A DNA stretch of 64,000 nucleotides from Saliniramus sp050485405 (GTDB lineage Bacteria; Pseudomonadota; Alphaproteobacteria; Rhizobiales; Beijerinckiaceae), in assembly GCA_050485405.1 (NCBI GenBank), contig JBJHBI010000008.1, positions 19,571 through 83,570 of the forward strand, given 5' to 3'. Below the pieces are notes generated by a model. It saw nothing but the letters and a program-made list of their open reading frames with translations. It was not told the DNA's origin and made no database searches. Both the position numbers and the translations under genes were made by a program. Each line of letters opens with the position of its first letter. Positions within the stretch are counted from its first letter, which is position 1. This document shows positions 9,151 through 18,799 of this stretch, one piece after another.

Positions 9151-10661
9151 GCGAATCGGCGCCGCAAGGCGCACAGAACCGGACACGTTCAGCCCGCCTC
9201 GCCGATCTTCTCGGCCCGGCGGGCGACGCTTTCGATACCCTCGAAGTCACCGGCCTCACCCCCGACAGCCGCGCCGTGGCGCCGGGCTTCGTCTTCTTCG
9301 CCATTCCCGGCGTGAAGGCGGATGGCGCGCGCTTCGTTCCGCAGGCTCTCGCGCAAGGCGCCCGCGCGATCGTCTCCGCCGGGCCGCGCCCGGATGACCT
9401 GCCAACCGACATCGCCTGGCGGCAGGTCGACAATCCGCGCCTCGCGCTCGCCCGCGCAGCCTCCGCCTTCCACCCGCGCCAGCCGGAGCGCATCGTCGCG
9501 GTGACCGGTACCGCGGGGAAATCGTCCGTCGCAGATTTCGTGCGCCAGATCCGGCTCTCTCTGGGCGATGTTGCGGCGAGCCTCGGCACGCTCGGCGTGG
9601 TGACCGGGGAGGGGGCGGAATACGGTTCGCTGACGACGCCCGATCCGGTCGGCCTGCATCGCATGCTCGAAGAGCTTGCCGATCGCGGCATCACCGATCT
9701 CGCGATGGAGGCTTCCTCACACGGGCTCGACCAGCATCGCCTCGACGGGGTACGGCTCGCGGCGGCCGCCTTCACCAATCTCGGGCGCGACCATCTCGAT
9801 TATCACCCCACCATGGAGGCGTATCTCGCGGCGAAGATGCGCCTGTTCCATACGCTTCTGCCGCCGGGTGCGCCGGCCATCGTGAATGTGGATGGCGATT
9901 TCGCAAAGGACGCGATCGCGGCGATCGAGGCCGCCGGTCATACCCCGTTCACCGTCGGAACCGGGGGCGATTTCATCAGGCTCGAGCGTCACGAGATGCA
10001 GGGCTTCGCCCAGAGCGTGAGCATCGTGCATGCCGGGCGTCGCCATGATCTCGCGATCCCGCTGATCGGGACCTTCCAGATCGAGAACGCCCTCGTCGCA
10101 GCCGCTCTCGTCATCGCCACGGGTGGAGATCCGGCGCGTATCTTCGCGGCGCTGGAGCAGCTCGCCGGTGTCAGCGGGCGGCTGGAGCGGGTGGGGGAGG
10201 TCGCGGGCGGGCTCTGCGTCGTCGATTATGCCCACAAGCCCGATGCCCTCGCCCATGCGCTCGATGCCCTGCGCCCCTTCGCGAGCGGGCGGCTGATCTG
10301 CGTCTTCGGTTGTGGCGGCGATCGCGATCCGGGCAAGCGCCCGATCATGGGGCGGGTCGCGGCACAACGCGCCGACCACGTGATCGTCACCGACGACAAT
10401 CCCCGCAGCGAAGACCCCGCCGCCATCCGTGCGGCTGTACTCGCGGAAGCGCCGGATGCGCAGGAGATCGGTGATCGCGCCGAGGCGATCCGCGCGGGCG
10501 TTGCCATGCTCGGCGAAGGAGACGTGCTCGTGATCGCCGGAAAAGGCCATGAAACGGGCCAGATCGTGGGCGAGCAGATCTTGCCGTTCTCCGATCAGGA
10601 AACGACCCGGCAGGCCATTGCCGCAAGAGATTCGACAGCCACACGGCTTTCGCGGAGTTGA
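9147..10661 (+). CDS. murE: UDP-MurNAc-L-Ala-D-Glu--2,6-diaminopimelate ligase
   Basis: Cytoplasmic ATP-dependent ligase adding the third residue of the peptidoglycan stem peptide; 504 residues. The P-loop reads GTAGKSS (residues 121-127), a slight variant of the usual GTNGKTS. The DNPR motif at 417-420 is the meso-diaminopimelate specificity signature, so this organism makes DAP-type peptidoglycan. TTPDP and SSHGLDQHR are also present. The start overlaps the ftsI stop. Confidence 0.96.
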   Translation: MSESAPQGAQNRTRSARLADLLGPAGDAFDTLEVTGLTPDSRAVAPGFVFFAIPGVKADGARFVPQALAQGARAIVSAGPRPDDLPTDIAWRQVDNPRLALARAASAFHPRQPERIVAVTGTAGKSSVADFVRQIRLSLGDVAASLGTLGVVTGEGAEYGSLTTPDPVGLHRMLEELADRGITDLAMEASSHGLDQHRLDGVRLAAAAFTNLGRDHLDYHPTMEAYLAAKMRLFHTLLPPGAPAIVNVDGDFAKDAIAAIEAAGHTPFTVGTGGDFIRLERHEMQGFAQSVSIVHAGRRHDLAIPLIGTFQIENALVAAALVIATGGDPARIFAALEQLAGVSGRLERVGEVAGGLCVVDYAHKPDALAHALDALRPFASGRLICVFGCGGDRDPGKRPIMGRVAAQRADHVIVTDDNPRSEDPAAIRAAVLAEAPDAQEIGDRAEAIRAGVAMLGEGDVLVIAGKGHETGQIVGEQILPFSDQETTRQAIAARDSTATRLSRS

Positions 10662-10666
10662 TGACG

Positions 10667-12124
10667 ATGAATGCTCGAGCGGTGCCGCTATGGACGGGGG
10701 GCGAGGCGCTTCAGGCGATGCAGGCAGAATGTATCGGCGTATTGCCGGCACGGATCGATGGCATTTCCATCGATACCCGCAGCCTGAAGCCGGGTGATCT
10801 GTTCTTCGCCATCACGGGCGAAGCGCGCGACGGGCATGACTTCGTCGTTCAGGCGCTCGAAAAAGGCGCCGCCGCCGCCGTCATCGCGCGCGACAGGGCC
10901 GAGGCGCTGTCCGCTTCCTGCGAGAGCCTGCCCGGCGCGCTCCTCGTCGTGACCGATACGCTCGCTGCGATGGAGGATCTGGGGCGGGCGGCGCGGGCGC
11001 GAACCGGTGCGCGGATCATCGCCATTACCGGCTCCGTCGGCAAGACCGGCTCCAAGGAAGCGATGCGGCTGCTGCTCTCGCGCTCGGGCAAGACCCATGC
11101 ATCGGCGGCATCCTACAATAACCATTGGGGCGTGCCGCTCACGCTCGCCCGCATGCCGCGCGACAGCGAATTCGGTGTGTTCGAGATCGGCATGAACCAT
11201 GCCTTCGAGATCGCCCCGCTGGCGCGGATGGTGCGCCCGGACGTCGCCATCGTGACGACAGTCGAGGCGGTGCATATCGAGCATTTCCAGTCGGTCTCGG
11301 GCATTGCCGACGCCAAGGGCGAGATCTTCCTCGGGCTGGAGCCCGGCGGCGTCGCGGTGATCAACCGCGACAACCCGCATTTCGAGCGCCTGCGCGCCCA
11401 TGCGCTCGCCTCCGATGCCGGGCGCGTCGTCTCCTTCGGCGAGAGCGAGGAGGCGGATGTGCGCGCTTTGCGCATCATCGCCAAGCAGGACATGACCATC
11501 GTCGATGCCCGTGTCTTCGAGACGCCGTTGACCTACCGCGTCGGCATGGTCGGGCGGCATGTCGCGATAAATTCGCTCGGCCTCGTCGCCGCAATCCACG
11601 CGCTGGGGCTCGATCTCGCCCTCGCCGCGCTCGCGCTCGGCGATCTGACGCCGCCGGTCGGGCGGGGCGCGCGGGAGACACTCGCATTCAACGGCGGCGA
11701 GATCCTGCTCGTCGACGAGAGCTACAATGCCAACCCGGCCTCCATGCGCGCGGCGCTGGAAACCCTCGGCCAGACCGAGATCGGTTTTCGCGGGCGCCGC
11801 ATCGCGGTTCTCGGGGACATGCTGGAACTCGGTGATTCCGGTCCCGGCGCCCATGGCGAGCTCGCGCAATCGGTCATCGCGAACGGGGTCGATCTGGTCT
11901 TTGCGGCTGGGCCCTTGATGAAAAATCTCATGACGGCTCTTCCCCCCGAGCGCCGGGGCGGCTACGCCGATGCCGCGACCGGGCTCGACGGGGCCGTGGT
12001 CGCCGCCTTGCGGGCCGGGGATGTCGTCATGGTCAAGGGATCGCGCGGCATCCGTATGGAGCACGTCGTCGAGGCGGTGAAGAAACGTGCGGGGGCGGGA
12101 CGGGCCCTCGCGCAACAAGGATGA
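10667..12124 (+). CDS. murF: UDP-MurNAc-tripeptide--D-alanyl-D-alanine ligase MurF
   Basis: Adds D-Ala-D-Ala to the muramyl tripeptide in the cytoplasm, completing the pentapeptide. The Mur ligase P-loop appears as GSVGKTGSK. NNHWGVPLTLARM, EIGMNH and DESYNANPASM are typical MurF stretches. TTG 10658, ATG 10661 and ATG 10667 are all in frame. I chose 10667 because the GGAG at 10654-10657 is nine bases away, whereas it is too close to the other two. The gene begins within a few bases of the murE stop and ends eight bases before mraY. Confidence 0.95.
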   Translation: MNARAVPLWTGGEALQAMQAECIGVLPARIDGISIDTRSLKPGDLFFAITGEARDGHDFVVQALEKGAAAAVIARDRAEALSASCESLPGALLVVTDTLAAMEDLGRAARARTGARIIAITGSVGKTGSKEAMRLLLSRSGKTHASAASYNNHWGVPLTLARMPRDSEFGVFEIGMNHAFEIAPLARMVRPDVAIVTTVEAVHIEHFQSVSGIADAKGEIFLGLEPGGVAVINRDNPHFERLRAHALASDAGRVVSFGESEEADVRALRIIAKQDMTIVDARVFETPLTYRVGMVGRHVAINSLGLVAAIHALGLDLALAALALGDLTPPVGRGARETLAFNGGEILLVDESYNANPASMRAALETLGQTEIGFRGRRIAVLGDMLELGDSGPGAHGELAQSVIANGVDLVFAAGPLMKNLMTALPPERRGGYADAATGLDGAVVAALRAGDVVMVKGSRGIRMEHVVEAVKKRAGAGRALAQQG

Positions 12125-12132
12125 TCTGAGCG

Positions 12133-13218
12133 ATGCTGACCTGGCTTGCCGATTTCGCCGCCTATGTGAACGTTCTCAATATCTTGCGCTACATCACCTT
12201 CCGCACCGGAATGGCGACGGCGACGGCGTTCCTCTTCGTGATCTGGTTCGGCCCGGCCATCATCGCCACCCTGCGCCTCAAGCAGGGCCGCGGCCAGCCG
12301 ATCCGCGATGACGGGCCGGAATCGCATCTCGTGACCAAGCGCGGCACGCCGACCATGGGCGGCTTGATGATTCTCGCCGGCGTGCTCGTCTCGACGCTGC
12401 TCTGGGCCAATCTCTCCAATCCTTACGTCTGGGTCGTGCTGATGGTGACGCTCGGCTTCGGCGCGATCGGCTTCTACGACGATTATCTCAAGGTGACCCG
12501 GCAATCCCACAAGGGGTTCTCGGGCAAGTATCGCATCACTATCGAGGCGGTGATCGCGGCTCTCGCCTGTGTCGCCATCGCCTATATCGCGACACCGCAA
12601 CTCGCCAATCATCTCGCCTTGCCCTTCCTGAAGGACGTGCTGATCTATTTCGGCTGGTTCTACATCATCTTCGGCGCGCTGGTGATCGTCGGTGCGGGCA
12701 ATGCGGTCAATCTCACCGATGGCCTCGACGGTCTCGCCATCGTCCCGGTGATGATCGCGGCGGGCACCTTCGGCTTCGTCGCCTATCTCGTCGGCAACGC
12801 GATCTTTGCGAATTATCTGCAGATCCATTTCGTTCCCGGAACCGGCGAACTCGCCGTCATCTGCGGTGCGCTGATCGGGGCCGGGCTCGGTTTTCTCTGG
12901 TTCAACGCACCGCCCGCCCAGGTCTTCATGGGTGATACCGGCTCGCTCGCGCTGGGCGGCATGCTGGGTACGATCGCAGTCGCGACGAAGCACGAGATCG
13001 TGCTCGCCATCGTCGGTGGCCTGTTCGTGCTGGAAGCCTCCTCGGTGATCATCCAGGTCGTCTCCTACAAGCTCACCGGCAAGCGCGTCTTCAAGATGGC
13101 GCCGATCCACCACCATTTCGAGAAGATGGGCTGGACCGAGCCGCAGATCGTGATCCGCTTCTGGATCATCGCCGTGGTGCTCGCCATGATCGGGCTCGCG
13201 ACGCTCAAGCTCAGATGA
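12133..13218 (+). CDS. mraY: Phospho-N-acetylmuramoyl-pentapeptide-transferase MraY
   Basis: Integral membrane enzyme transferring phospho-MurNAc-pentapeptide to undecaprenyl phosphate to form lipid I. It is 361 residues with about ten membrane segments. Diagnostic motifs are present: the KRGTPTMGG loop near residue 72, the catalytic GFYDDYLK aspartates, NAVNLTDGLDGLA, and the HHHFE cluster near the C-terminus. Length and topology are normal. It sits between murF and murD. Confidence 0.97.
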   Translation: MLTWLADFAAYVNVLNILRYITFRTGMATATAFLFVIWFGPAIIATLRLKQGRGQPIRDDGPESHLVTKRGTPTMGGLMILAGVLVSTLLWANLSNPYVWVVLMVTLGFGAIGFYDDYLKVTRQSHKGFSGKYRITIEAVIAALACVAIAYIATPQLANHLALPFLKDVLIYFGWFYIIFGALVIVGAGNAVNLTDGLDGLAIVPVMIAAGTFGFVAYLVGNAIFANYLQIHFVPGTGELAVICGALIGAGLGFLWFNAPPAQVFMGDTGSLALGGMLGTIAVATKHEIVLAIVGGLFVLEASSVIIQVVSYKLTGKRVFKMAPIHHHFEKMGWTEPQIVIRFWIIAVVLAMIGLATLKLR

Positions 13219-13228
13219 GGAGATCGGC

Positions 13229-14614
<1,386 letters not shown>

Positions 14615-15154
14615 TCAGCCCGGATTGTATCGCTTCAATGCGAATATCCGATCCAGCGTCTTGCGCGGTATGATGATGTCGACGAAATGTGTGGCATTGC
14701 GGTTGAGGCGCGCTTCGAGAGCGGCGCGGTCGGATTCTTTCTCGCAATGGATCATCAGTTGTCCGCCGGCCCCGTCGACTTCCTTGTCGAAATACCGGAT
14801 GTTGCGGCCCGGATTGGCTGCCACGATACTCGCGGCGAGCTGGCTTACGCCCCTTGTGTAATACCTTGACAGCAGGTCGTCCCGGTCGATGTAGAAGCAT
14901 CGTACCGAACCGTCGAGCTTGTTCACATGTACATCGTCGAGCGCCTCCTTCTGGAAGCGGATCAGGCTGAGATCGTTTTTCGCCCCGGGCGCGAAGAACT
15001 CGATGAAGTAGTCGTTCACCGGTAGCCCCTGGTCATCGCGGACACGGGTGACGATCTGAATATAGCGATGCATTTCCTGGTCTTCGGGCGGATTGCTTCG
15101 AAACAACCCTCGCCTACGGGAGCGTTGGGCGAGCTCCGCTGTCTCTTCCGACAC
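14615..15154 (-). CDS. Conserved hypothetical protein paired with a hydrolase
   Basis: A 179-residue soluble protein that I do not recognise by name. It begins with a basic stretch (SRRRGLFRS). The core alternates predicted beta strands (IQIVTRV, YFIEFFAPG, RCFYIDRDDLL), followed by RYYTRGVSQLAASIVAANPGR and a final strand (FVDIIIPRKTLDRIF), suggesting a compact alpha/beta domain. It starts at GTG 15154, nine bases after the upstream hydrolase stop, so the two form an operon and probably act together. It may correspond to a C-terminal domain of larger lipase-like proteins that is separate here; this is inference. A shorter start at ATG 15073 (MHRYIQIV) is possible. Confidence 0.6.
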   Translation of the reverse strand: MSEETAELAQRSRRRGLFRSNPPEDQEMHRYIQIVTRVRDDQGLPVNDYFIEFFAPGAKNDLSLIRFQKEALDDVHVNKLDGSVRCFYIDRDDLLSRYYTRGVSQLAASIVAANPGRNIRYFDKEVDGAGGQLMIHCEKESDRAALEARLNRNATHFVDIIIPRKTLDRIFALKRYNPG

Positions 15155-15163
15155 CCCACGCCA

Positions 15164-16042
15164 TTATTCCGCGATGCGTTGATGCGCGTCCCAGCCATCG
15201 CATGCGAGAGCCTCCAGAATGAGAGCGCCGAGACGATCGGAGAGTTCGGGTATGGCGCCGCTCGGATCGCCGGGAAACTTGATTTGCGTGTGATCTCGAT
15301 CGGGGAGGACCGCAAAGGGGATCGTGCTGCCGCCGATGCGCGACGCCCATGCCGTGATGTCTGGTCGCTCGGCGTCTTCACCGAAAGCGAGGGTCAGACC
15401 GGTGACGTTCATGTTCGCCGCGGGCACGCGCACCGTGCCGTCACTTCCGTCCTCGTTGAGGAGGCGGCGCGTGATGCTGCGATAGCCGCGGCTGCCGGTG
15501 ATGACGAAGGGCCAGATGCCGCCTCGCCCGTACGGCCCGCTCGTGGCGCCATCCGGATCGAGCAGATCGCGCGTGACGAGTTCGCGCTGGTATGGCGAGC
15601 CGAGTTCGAGTGCGTTGAGCATCTCGCGCCCGGTCTGGAAGCCGTTGAAGAGACCTTTCGTGGCGCGACCGACATAGGAATTGCCGAGCGTCGCGAGGCG
15701 CGAGCCGAAATTCGCCGGTGCGAGCATCAACATGCGCTTGACCGGGCAGTCCTTTCCGTCGGGATAAAACGTCGCCGCCCATTCGCGCATGACGAGGCCG
15801 GCTGTCGAATGGCCGATCAGGTCGAAATGCTCGCCGAGTTCGCCTTTCTGCTGCAACTCGACAATCACCGCCTGCATGCGCCGCGCGACGTCGTCGATGC
15901 GGACATCGTCATCGGTCGATATGTAATCGCCGAGCCATATCCGGGTGATGTCGTAGCCGGCTGCCGCGAGGAAGCCTTCCAGCTTGCGAAACGAGCCGGA
16001 TTTGTCGCCCCAGCCATGAAGAATTGCGATCTGTCGGGCCAT
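15164..16042 (-). CDS. Alpha/beta hydrolase (esterase/lipase-like)
   Basis: About 292 residues of alpha/beta-hydrolase fold. The first strand and oxyanion loop read QIAILHGWGDKSGSF. The nucleophile elbow is IGHSTAGL (GxSxG). LMLAPANFGSRLA is typical of triacylglycerol-lipase-like or PGAP1-like esterases that act on lipid or phospholipid esters. A late histidine occurs in VLPDRDHTQIKFPG. No signal peptide is visible, so it is likely cytoplasmic. I use ATG 16042 rather than ATG 16057 because a GGGGGGA run lies about six bases upstream of the former. The next gene, nine bases downstream, is probably functionally coupled. Substrate unknown. Confidence 0.75.
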   Translation of the reverse strand: MARQIAILHGWGDKSGSFRKLEGFLAAAGYDITRIWLGDYISTDDDVRIDDVARRMQAVIVELQQKGELGEHFDLIGHSTAGLVMREWAATFYPDGKDCPVKRMLMLAPANFGSRLATLGNSYVGRATKGLFNGFQTGREMLNALELGSPYQRELVTRDLLDPDGATSGPYGRGGIWPFVITGSRGYRSITRRLLNEDGSDGTVRVPAANMNVTGLTLAFGEDAERPDITAWASRIGGSTIPFAVLPDRDHTQIKFPGDPSGAIPELSDRLGALILEALACDGWDAHQRIAE

Positions 16043-16215
16043 GCCTGATCCCCCCATCAGGTTGCGCGCCAGGCATCGGACGCCTGCTCACAACCCTATG
16101 GTATACAGAATCATAAATTGTGCAATTCGCCCCATGCGTGCAACATTGTTTTTCTTCGCCGCATTGCAAAAACAGACCGCGTCAACCAGCGCGCGGAAAT
16201 CGCGCCCATCCCCGC

Positions 16216-17220
16216 TCAAACCACCTTCTCCACCGAGACCGTATGCTCCGCTTCGCCGGTCTTTTCGAAGCTGGTGACGTTGCCGATCGTAGTGTCGGCG
16301 ATGTTGGTCAGGGCTTCGTGGGTGAAGAAGGCCTGGTGGCCGGTGATCAGGACGTTGGGGAAGGTGAGGAGGCGGGCGAAGACGTCGTCACTGAGAATGT
16401 CGTTCGACAGATCGCGGAAGAACAGATCACCTTCCTCTTCGTAAACGTCGAGGGCGAGCGAGCCTATGCGCCCGTTCTTGAGCGCGTCGAGCACCGCCCT
16501 GGTATCGATCACCGCGCCACGCGACGTGTTCACGATCATCACTGAAGATTTCATCCGCGCGATCGCGTCGGCATCGATCAGATGGCGTGTATCCGGCGTC
16601 AACGGGCAGTGCAGGGAGATGATGTCGGATTCCGCAAACAGCGTGTCGAGATCGACATAGGCGATGCCGCGCGCCTCGCAATCGGGGTTGAGCGCCACGT
16701 CGTAGGCGATCACCCGGCAATTGAATCCCTGGAAGATCGCGGCGGTGATGGCGCCGATCTGGCCCGTACCGACGATGCCGACGGTCTTTTCGTTCAGATC
16801 GAAGCCGATCAGCCCGTCGAGATTGAAGTTGTTCTCGCGCACCCGGTTATGCGCCTTGTGGATGCGCCGGTTGAGGGCGAGGACGAGGGCGAGGGTGTGC
16901 TCGGCCACCGCATGGGGCGAATAGGCGGGCACGCGCGCCACGGTGATGCCGAGCTCTTGTGCCGCTTCCAGATCGACATTGTTGAAGCCCGCGCAGCGCA
17001 AGGCGACGAGCCTGATCTCGTCGGCGGCGAGCTGCTCCAGCACCGTTCGGTCGAGCGTGTCGTTGACGAAGGCGCACACGCCCTGCGCGCCGCGCGCGAG
17101 GACGGCGGTCTCCGGGCGTAGCGGCGCTTCGAGATAGACGAGCTCGTGCGACCCAGCGCGATTGGCCGCATCGAGATAGGTGCGGTCATAGGGTTTGGTG
17201 GAGAAGACGCAGAGCTTCAT
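16216..17220 (-). CDS. ldhA: D-lactate dehydrogenase / 2-hydroxyacid dehydrogenase
   Basis: An NAD-dependent D-2-hydroxyacid dehydrogenase of about 334 residues, closest in pattern to fermentative LdhA. It begins MKLCVFSTKPYDRTYLDAAN, as LdhA does. It then shows RCAGFNNVDLEAA, AYSPHAVAEHTLALVLALNR, the NAD-binding VGIVGTGQIG, NTSRGAVIDT and a C-terminal catalytic histidine in ITGHQAFFTHEAL. It would reduce pyruvate to D-lactate, reoxidising NADH. ATG 17220 is preceded by AAGGAAG at six bases; longer in-frame starts are rejected. It begins one base after the pfkB stop, so the two form an operon linking glycolytic flux to redox disposal. Confidence 0.87.
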   Translation of the reverse strand: MKLCVFSTKPYDRTYLDAANRAGSHELVYLEAPLRPETAVLARGAQGVCAFVNDTLDRTVLEQLAADEIRLVALRCAGFNNVDLEAAQELGITVARVPAYSPHAVAEHTLALVLALNRRIHKAHNRVRENNFNLDGLIGFDLNEKTVGIVGTGQIGAITAAIFQGFNCRVIAYDVALNPDCEARGIAYVDLDTLFAESDIISLHCPLTPDTRHLIDADAIARMKSSVMIVNTSRGAVIDTRAVLDALKNGRIGSLALDVYEEEGDLFFRDLSNDILSDDVFARLLTFPNVLITGHQAFFTHEALTNIADTTIGNVTSFEKTGEAEHTVSVEKVV

Positions 17221-17221
17221 C

Positions 17222-18163
17222 TCAGGCTTCCTTTTCGTGATTGCGCAATTGCGCGTAGAGCCGTTCGACATCCGCGCGGCGGCACAGCTCGGTGCCCGGG
17301 GTCATCACGGCGGCGCTGCCTGCGGCCATTCCCAAGAGGAAGGCGTCGCGATGCGACAGGCCCGTGCTCAAGCCGTGAGTCATTCCGGCGACGAAACTGT
17401 CCCCGGCGCCGACGGCGTTCCTGACTTCGACCTCGGGCACCGCGCGCTCATAGGCGCCATCGCAATCGACCAGCACGGCGCCCTCGTGGCCGAGCGTCAC
17501 GGCGATCATCTCGGCCTTGCCGTCATCGATGAACCCCTTCGCCGCCGCGCTGATTTCATCGGCGTGGTGACAATCCTGGCCGGTGAGGTTGCGGAATTCG
17601 CCGTGGCTCGGCTTCACGAAATGAATGCCGCCATGGTCGAGGGCGGCTTTGAGCGCATCGCCGGAAGTATCGAGTACGAAATGCGCGCCCTTCTCGCGCG
17701 CGACATCCGCGACGCGAGTGTAGAAATCAGCCTCGACCCCGCGCGGCAGGCTGCCTGACGCAACGAGATAATCGCAATCCATCCCGCGCAGCGCATCGAG
17801 GCAGGCGTCGATCTCCTCGCCCGAGAGCTTCGGCCCCTCCGGCGTGAAGCGGAATTCCTTGCCGCTCTCGCGCTCATAGACCACATGAGAAAGCCGCGTA
17901 TCGTCTGCGATCGGGATGCGTTTGCGGGCGACGCCCTGCTTGTCGATCAGGCTGTCGAGCACGTCCCCCGTGGCGCCGCCGGCGAGATAGAGCGCGCAGA
18001 CATCACCGCCGAGTTCCTTCACCACCCGCGCCACGTTGATCCCGCCGCCGCCGGGATCGAACCGCTCGTTCGAGGTGCGTACCTTGTTGGTATGCCGCAC
18101 CTTCTCCGCCTCGGCCGATCCGTCGATCGACGGGTTGAGCGTGAGCGTGACGATCTTCGCCAT
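17222..18163 (-). CDS. pfkB: 1-phosphofructokinase/6-phosphofructokinase II, PfkB family
   Basis: A ribokinase-fold sugar kinase of about 313 residues. The N-terminus KIVTLTLNPSIDGSA matches PfkB/FruK/LacC-type enzymes. PGGGGINVARVVKELGG is the first PfkB signature and VGAGDSFVAGM the second, with the catalytic Asp in GAGD. Its operon partner is D-lactate dehydrogenase, suggesting a role in a fermentative or low-oxygen glycolytic branch, as fructose-6-phosphate kinase; this assignment is inference. The open frame extends upstream to 18184, but ATG 18163 gives the conserved MAKIVTL start. The only nearby purine-rich stretch is weak. Confidence 0.85.
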   Translation of the reverse strand: MAKIVTLTLNPSIDGSAEAEKVRHTNKVRTSNERFDPGGGGINVARVVKELGGDVCALYLAGGATGDVLDSLIDKQGVARKRIPIADDTRLSHVVYERESGKEFRFTPEGPKLSGEEIDACLDALRGMDCDYLVASGSLPRGVEADFYTRVADVAREKGAHFVLDTSGDALKAALDHGGIHFVKPSHGEFRNLTGQDCHHADEISAAAKGFIDDGKAEMIAVTLGHEGAVLVDCDGAYERAVPEVEVRNAVGAGDSFVAGMTHGLSTGLSHRDAFLLGMAAGSAAVMTPGTELCRRADVERLYAQLRNHEKEA

Positions 18164-18202
18164 GGGAGGAACCCGTCCCTGCACGTGCCGCGTTTGATGA
18201 TT

Positions 18203-18270
18203 CGCCGCGATGGTATCGCTTCACCACCAGGGGGATAACCCCGCAAAACGCGTAATGGTTTCGGGAGACG
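18203..18270. repeat. Degenerate direct repeat, left copy (flanks the TA module)
   Basis: Ungapped comparison with 19546-19613 gives 47 identical positions of 68 by hand count, with 24 of the first 28 identical (shared core CGCCGCGATGGTA). The two copies bracket the Xre/RES module and lie in intergenic DNA on both sides. They could be a duplicated insertion site or two members of a dispersed repeat family. Confidence 0.55.
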
Positions 18271-18339
18271 GGGAGAGACATGGGGAATTCGGGGAGATGT
18301 TTGCGGGTTGGCGATAAAACGTCCGGACCATCGAATATG

Positions 18340-18379
18340 GTCATATGAACTTGCAAAGCATGTCATATGATCTTATCTT
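18340..18379 (+). promoter_or_regulatory. Promoter and candidate autoregulatory operators of the xre-res operon
   Basis: GTCATATGA occurs twice as a direct repeat, at 18340-18348 and 18362-18370, exactly 22 bp apart (about two helical turns). Each copy contains the perfect 8-bp palindrome TCATATGA. A promoter with TTGCAA (18351-18356), a 17-base spacer and TATCTT (18374-18379) overlaps the second copy. This arrangement suits binding of two antitoxin dimers that shut the promoter, as is usual in toxin-antitoxin operons. The binding itself is inferred. Confidence 0.58.
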
Positions 18380-18409
18380 CAAGGGCAAGGCATGAAGGAG
18401 CGGCACCCC

Positions 18410-18799
18410 ATGGAAGGTCTTGTTCTCGAGCGTCCCGCACCGGACCGTCAGGGTGTCGCCCTCAAGGCCTTCGCGCGTATCGCGGATGCGTGGTCCCTGA
18501 CGCTGCGGGAGGCGGCGGCGCTGGCGGATATGTCGGAATCCACCTGGAAGCGGGCCAGAAAGCCGGGTTTTGCGGGGGATTTGACGCGCGACCAGATGCT
18601 GCGCCTGAGCGCGCTGGTCGGGCTCTACAAGTCGCTTGCGCTCTATTTCGACGAGCCGATCGCGCTGAACTGGGTGAAGCTGCCCAATCAGGGTCCCGAA
18701 TTCGACGGCGCGCGGCCCCTGGACGCCATGATCGCGGGAGGGTTGCCCAAGATCCTGCGGGTGCGTGGCTATGTCGATGCGCTGCGGGGCGGGGTTTGA
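18410..18799 (+). CDS. Antitoxin of RES-type TA system (Xre/MbcA/ParS family)
   Basis: A small cytoplasmic antitoxin of 129 residues. An N-terminal helical Xre-like DNA-binding part (AFARIADAWSLTLREAAALADMS, then STWKRARK) precedes the DUF2384 C-terminal region (LYKSLALYFDEPIALNWVKLPNQ and GARPLDAMIAGGLPKILRVRGYVDALRGG) that caps the RES toxin. The AAGGAG at 18395-18400 sits nine bases before ATG 18410, so I prefer it over ATG 18392, which would add six residues. The stop overlaps the toxin TTG start (TTGA). The pair is expected to repress its own promoter through the TCATATGA repeats. Confidence 0.85.
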   Translation: MEGLVLERPAPDRQGVALKAFARIADAWSLTLREAAALADMSESTWKRARKPGFAGDLTRDQMLRLSALVGLYKSLALYFDEPIALNWVKLPNQGPEFDGARPLDAMIAGGLPKILRVRGYVDALRGGV

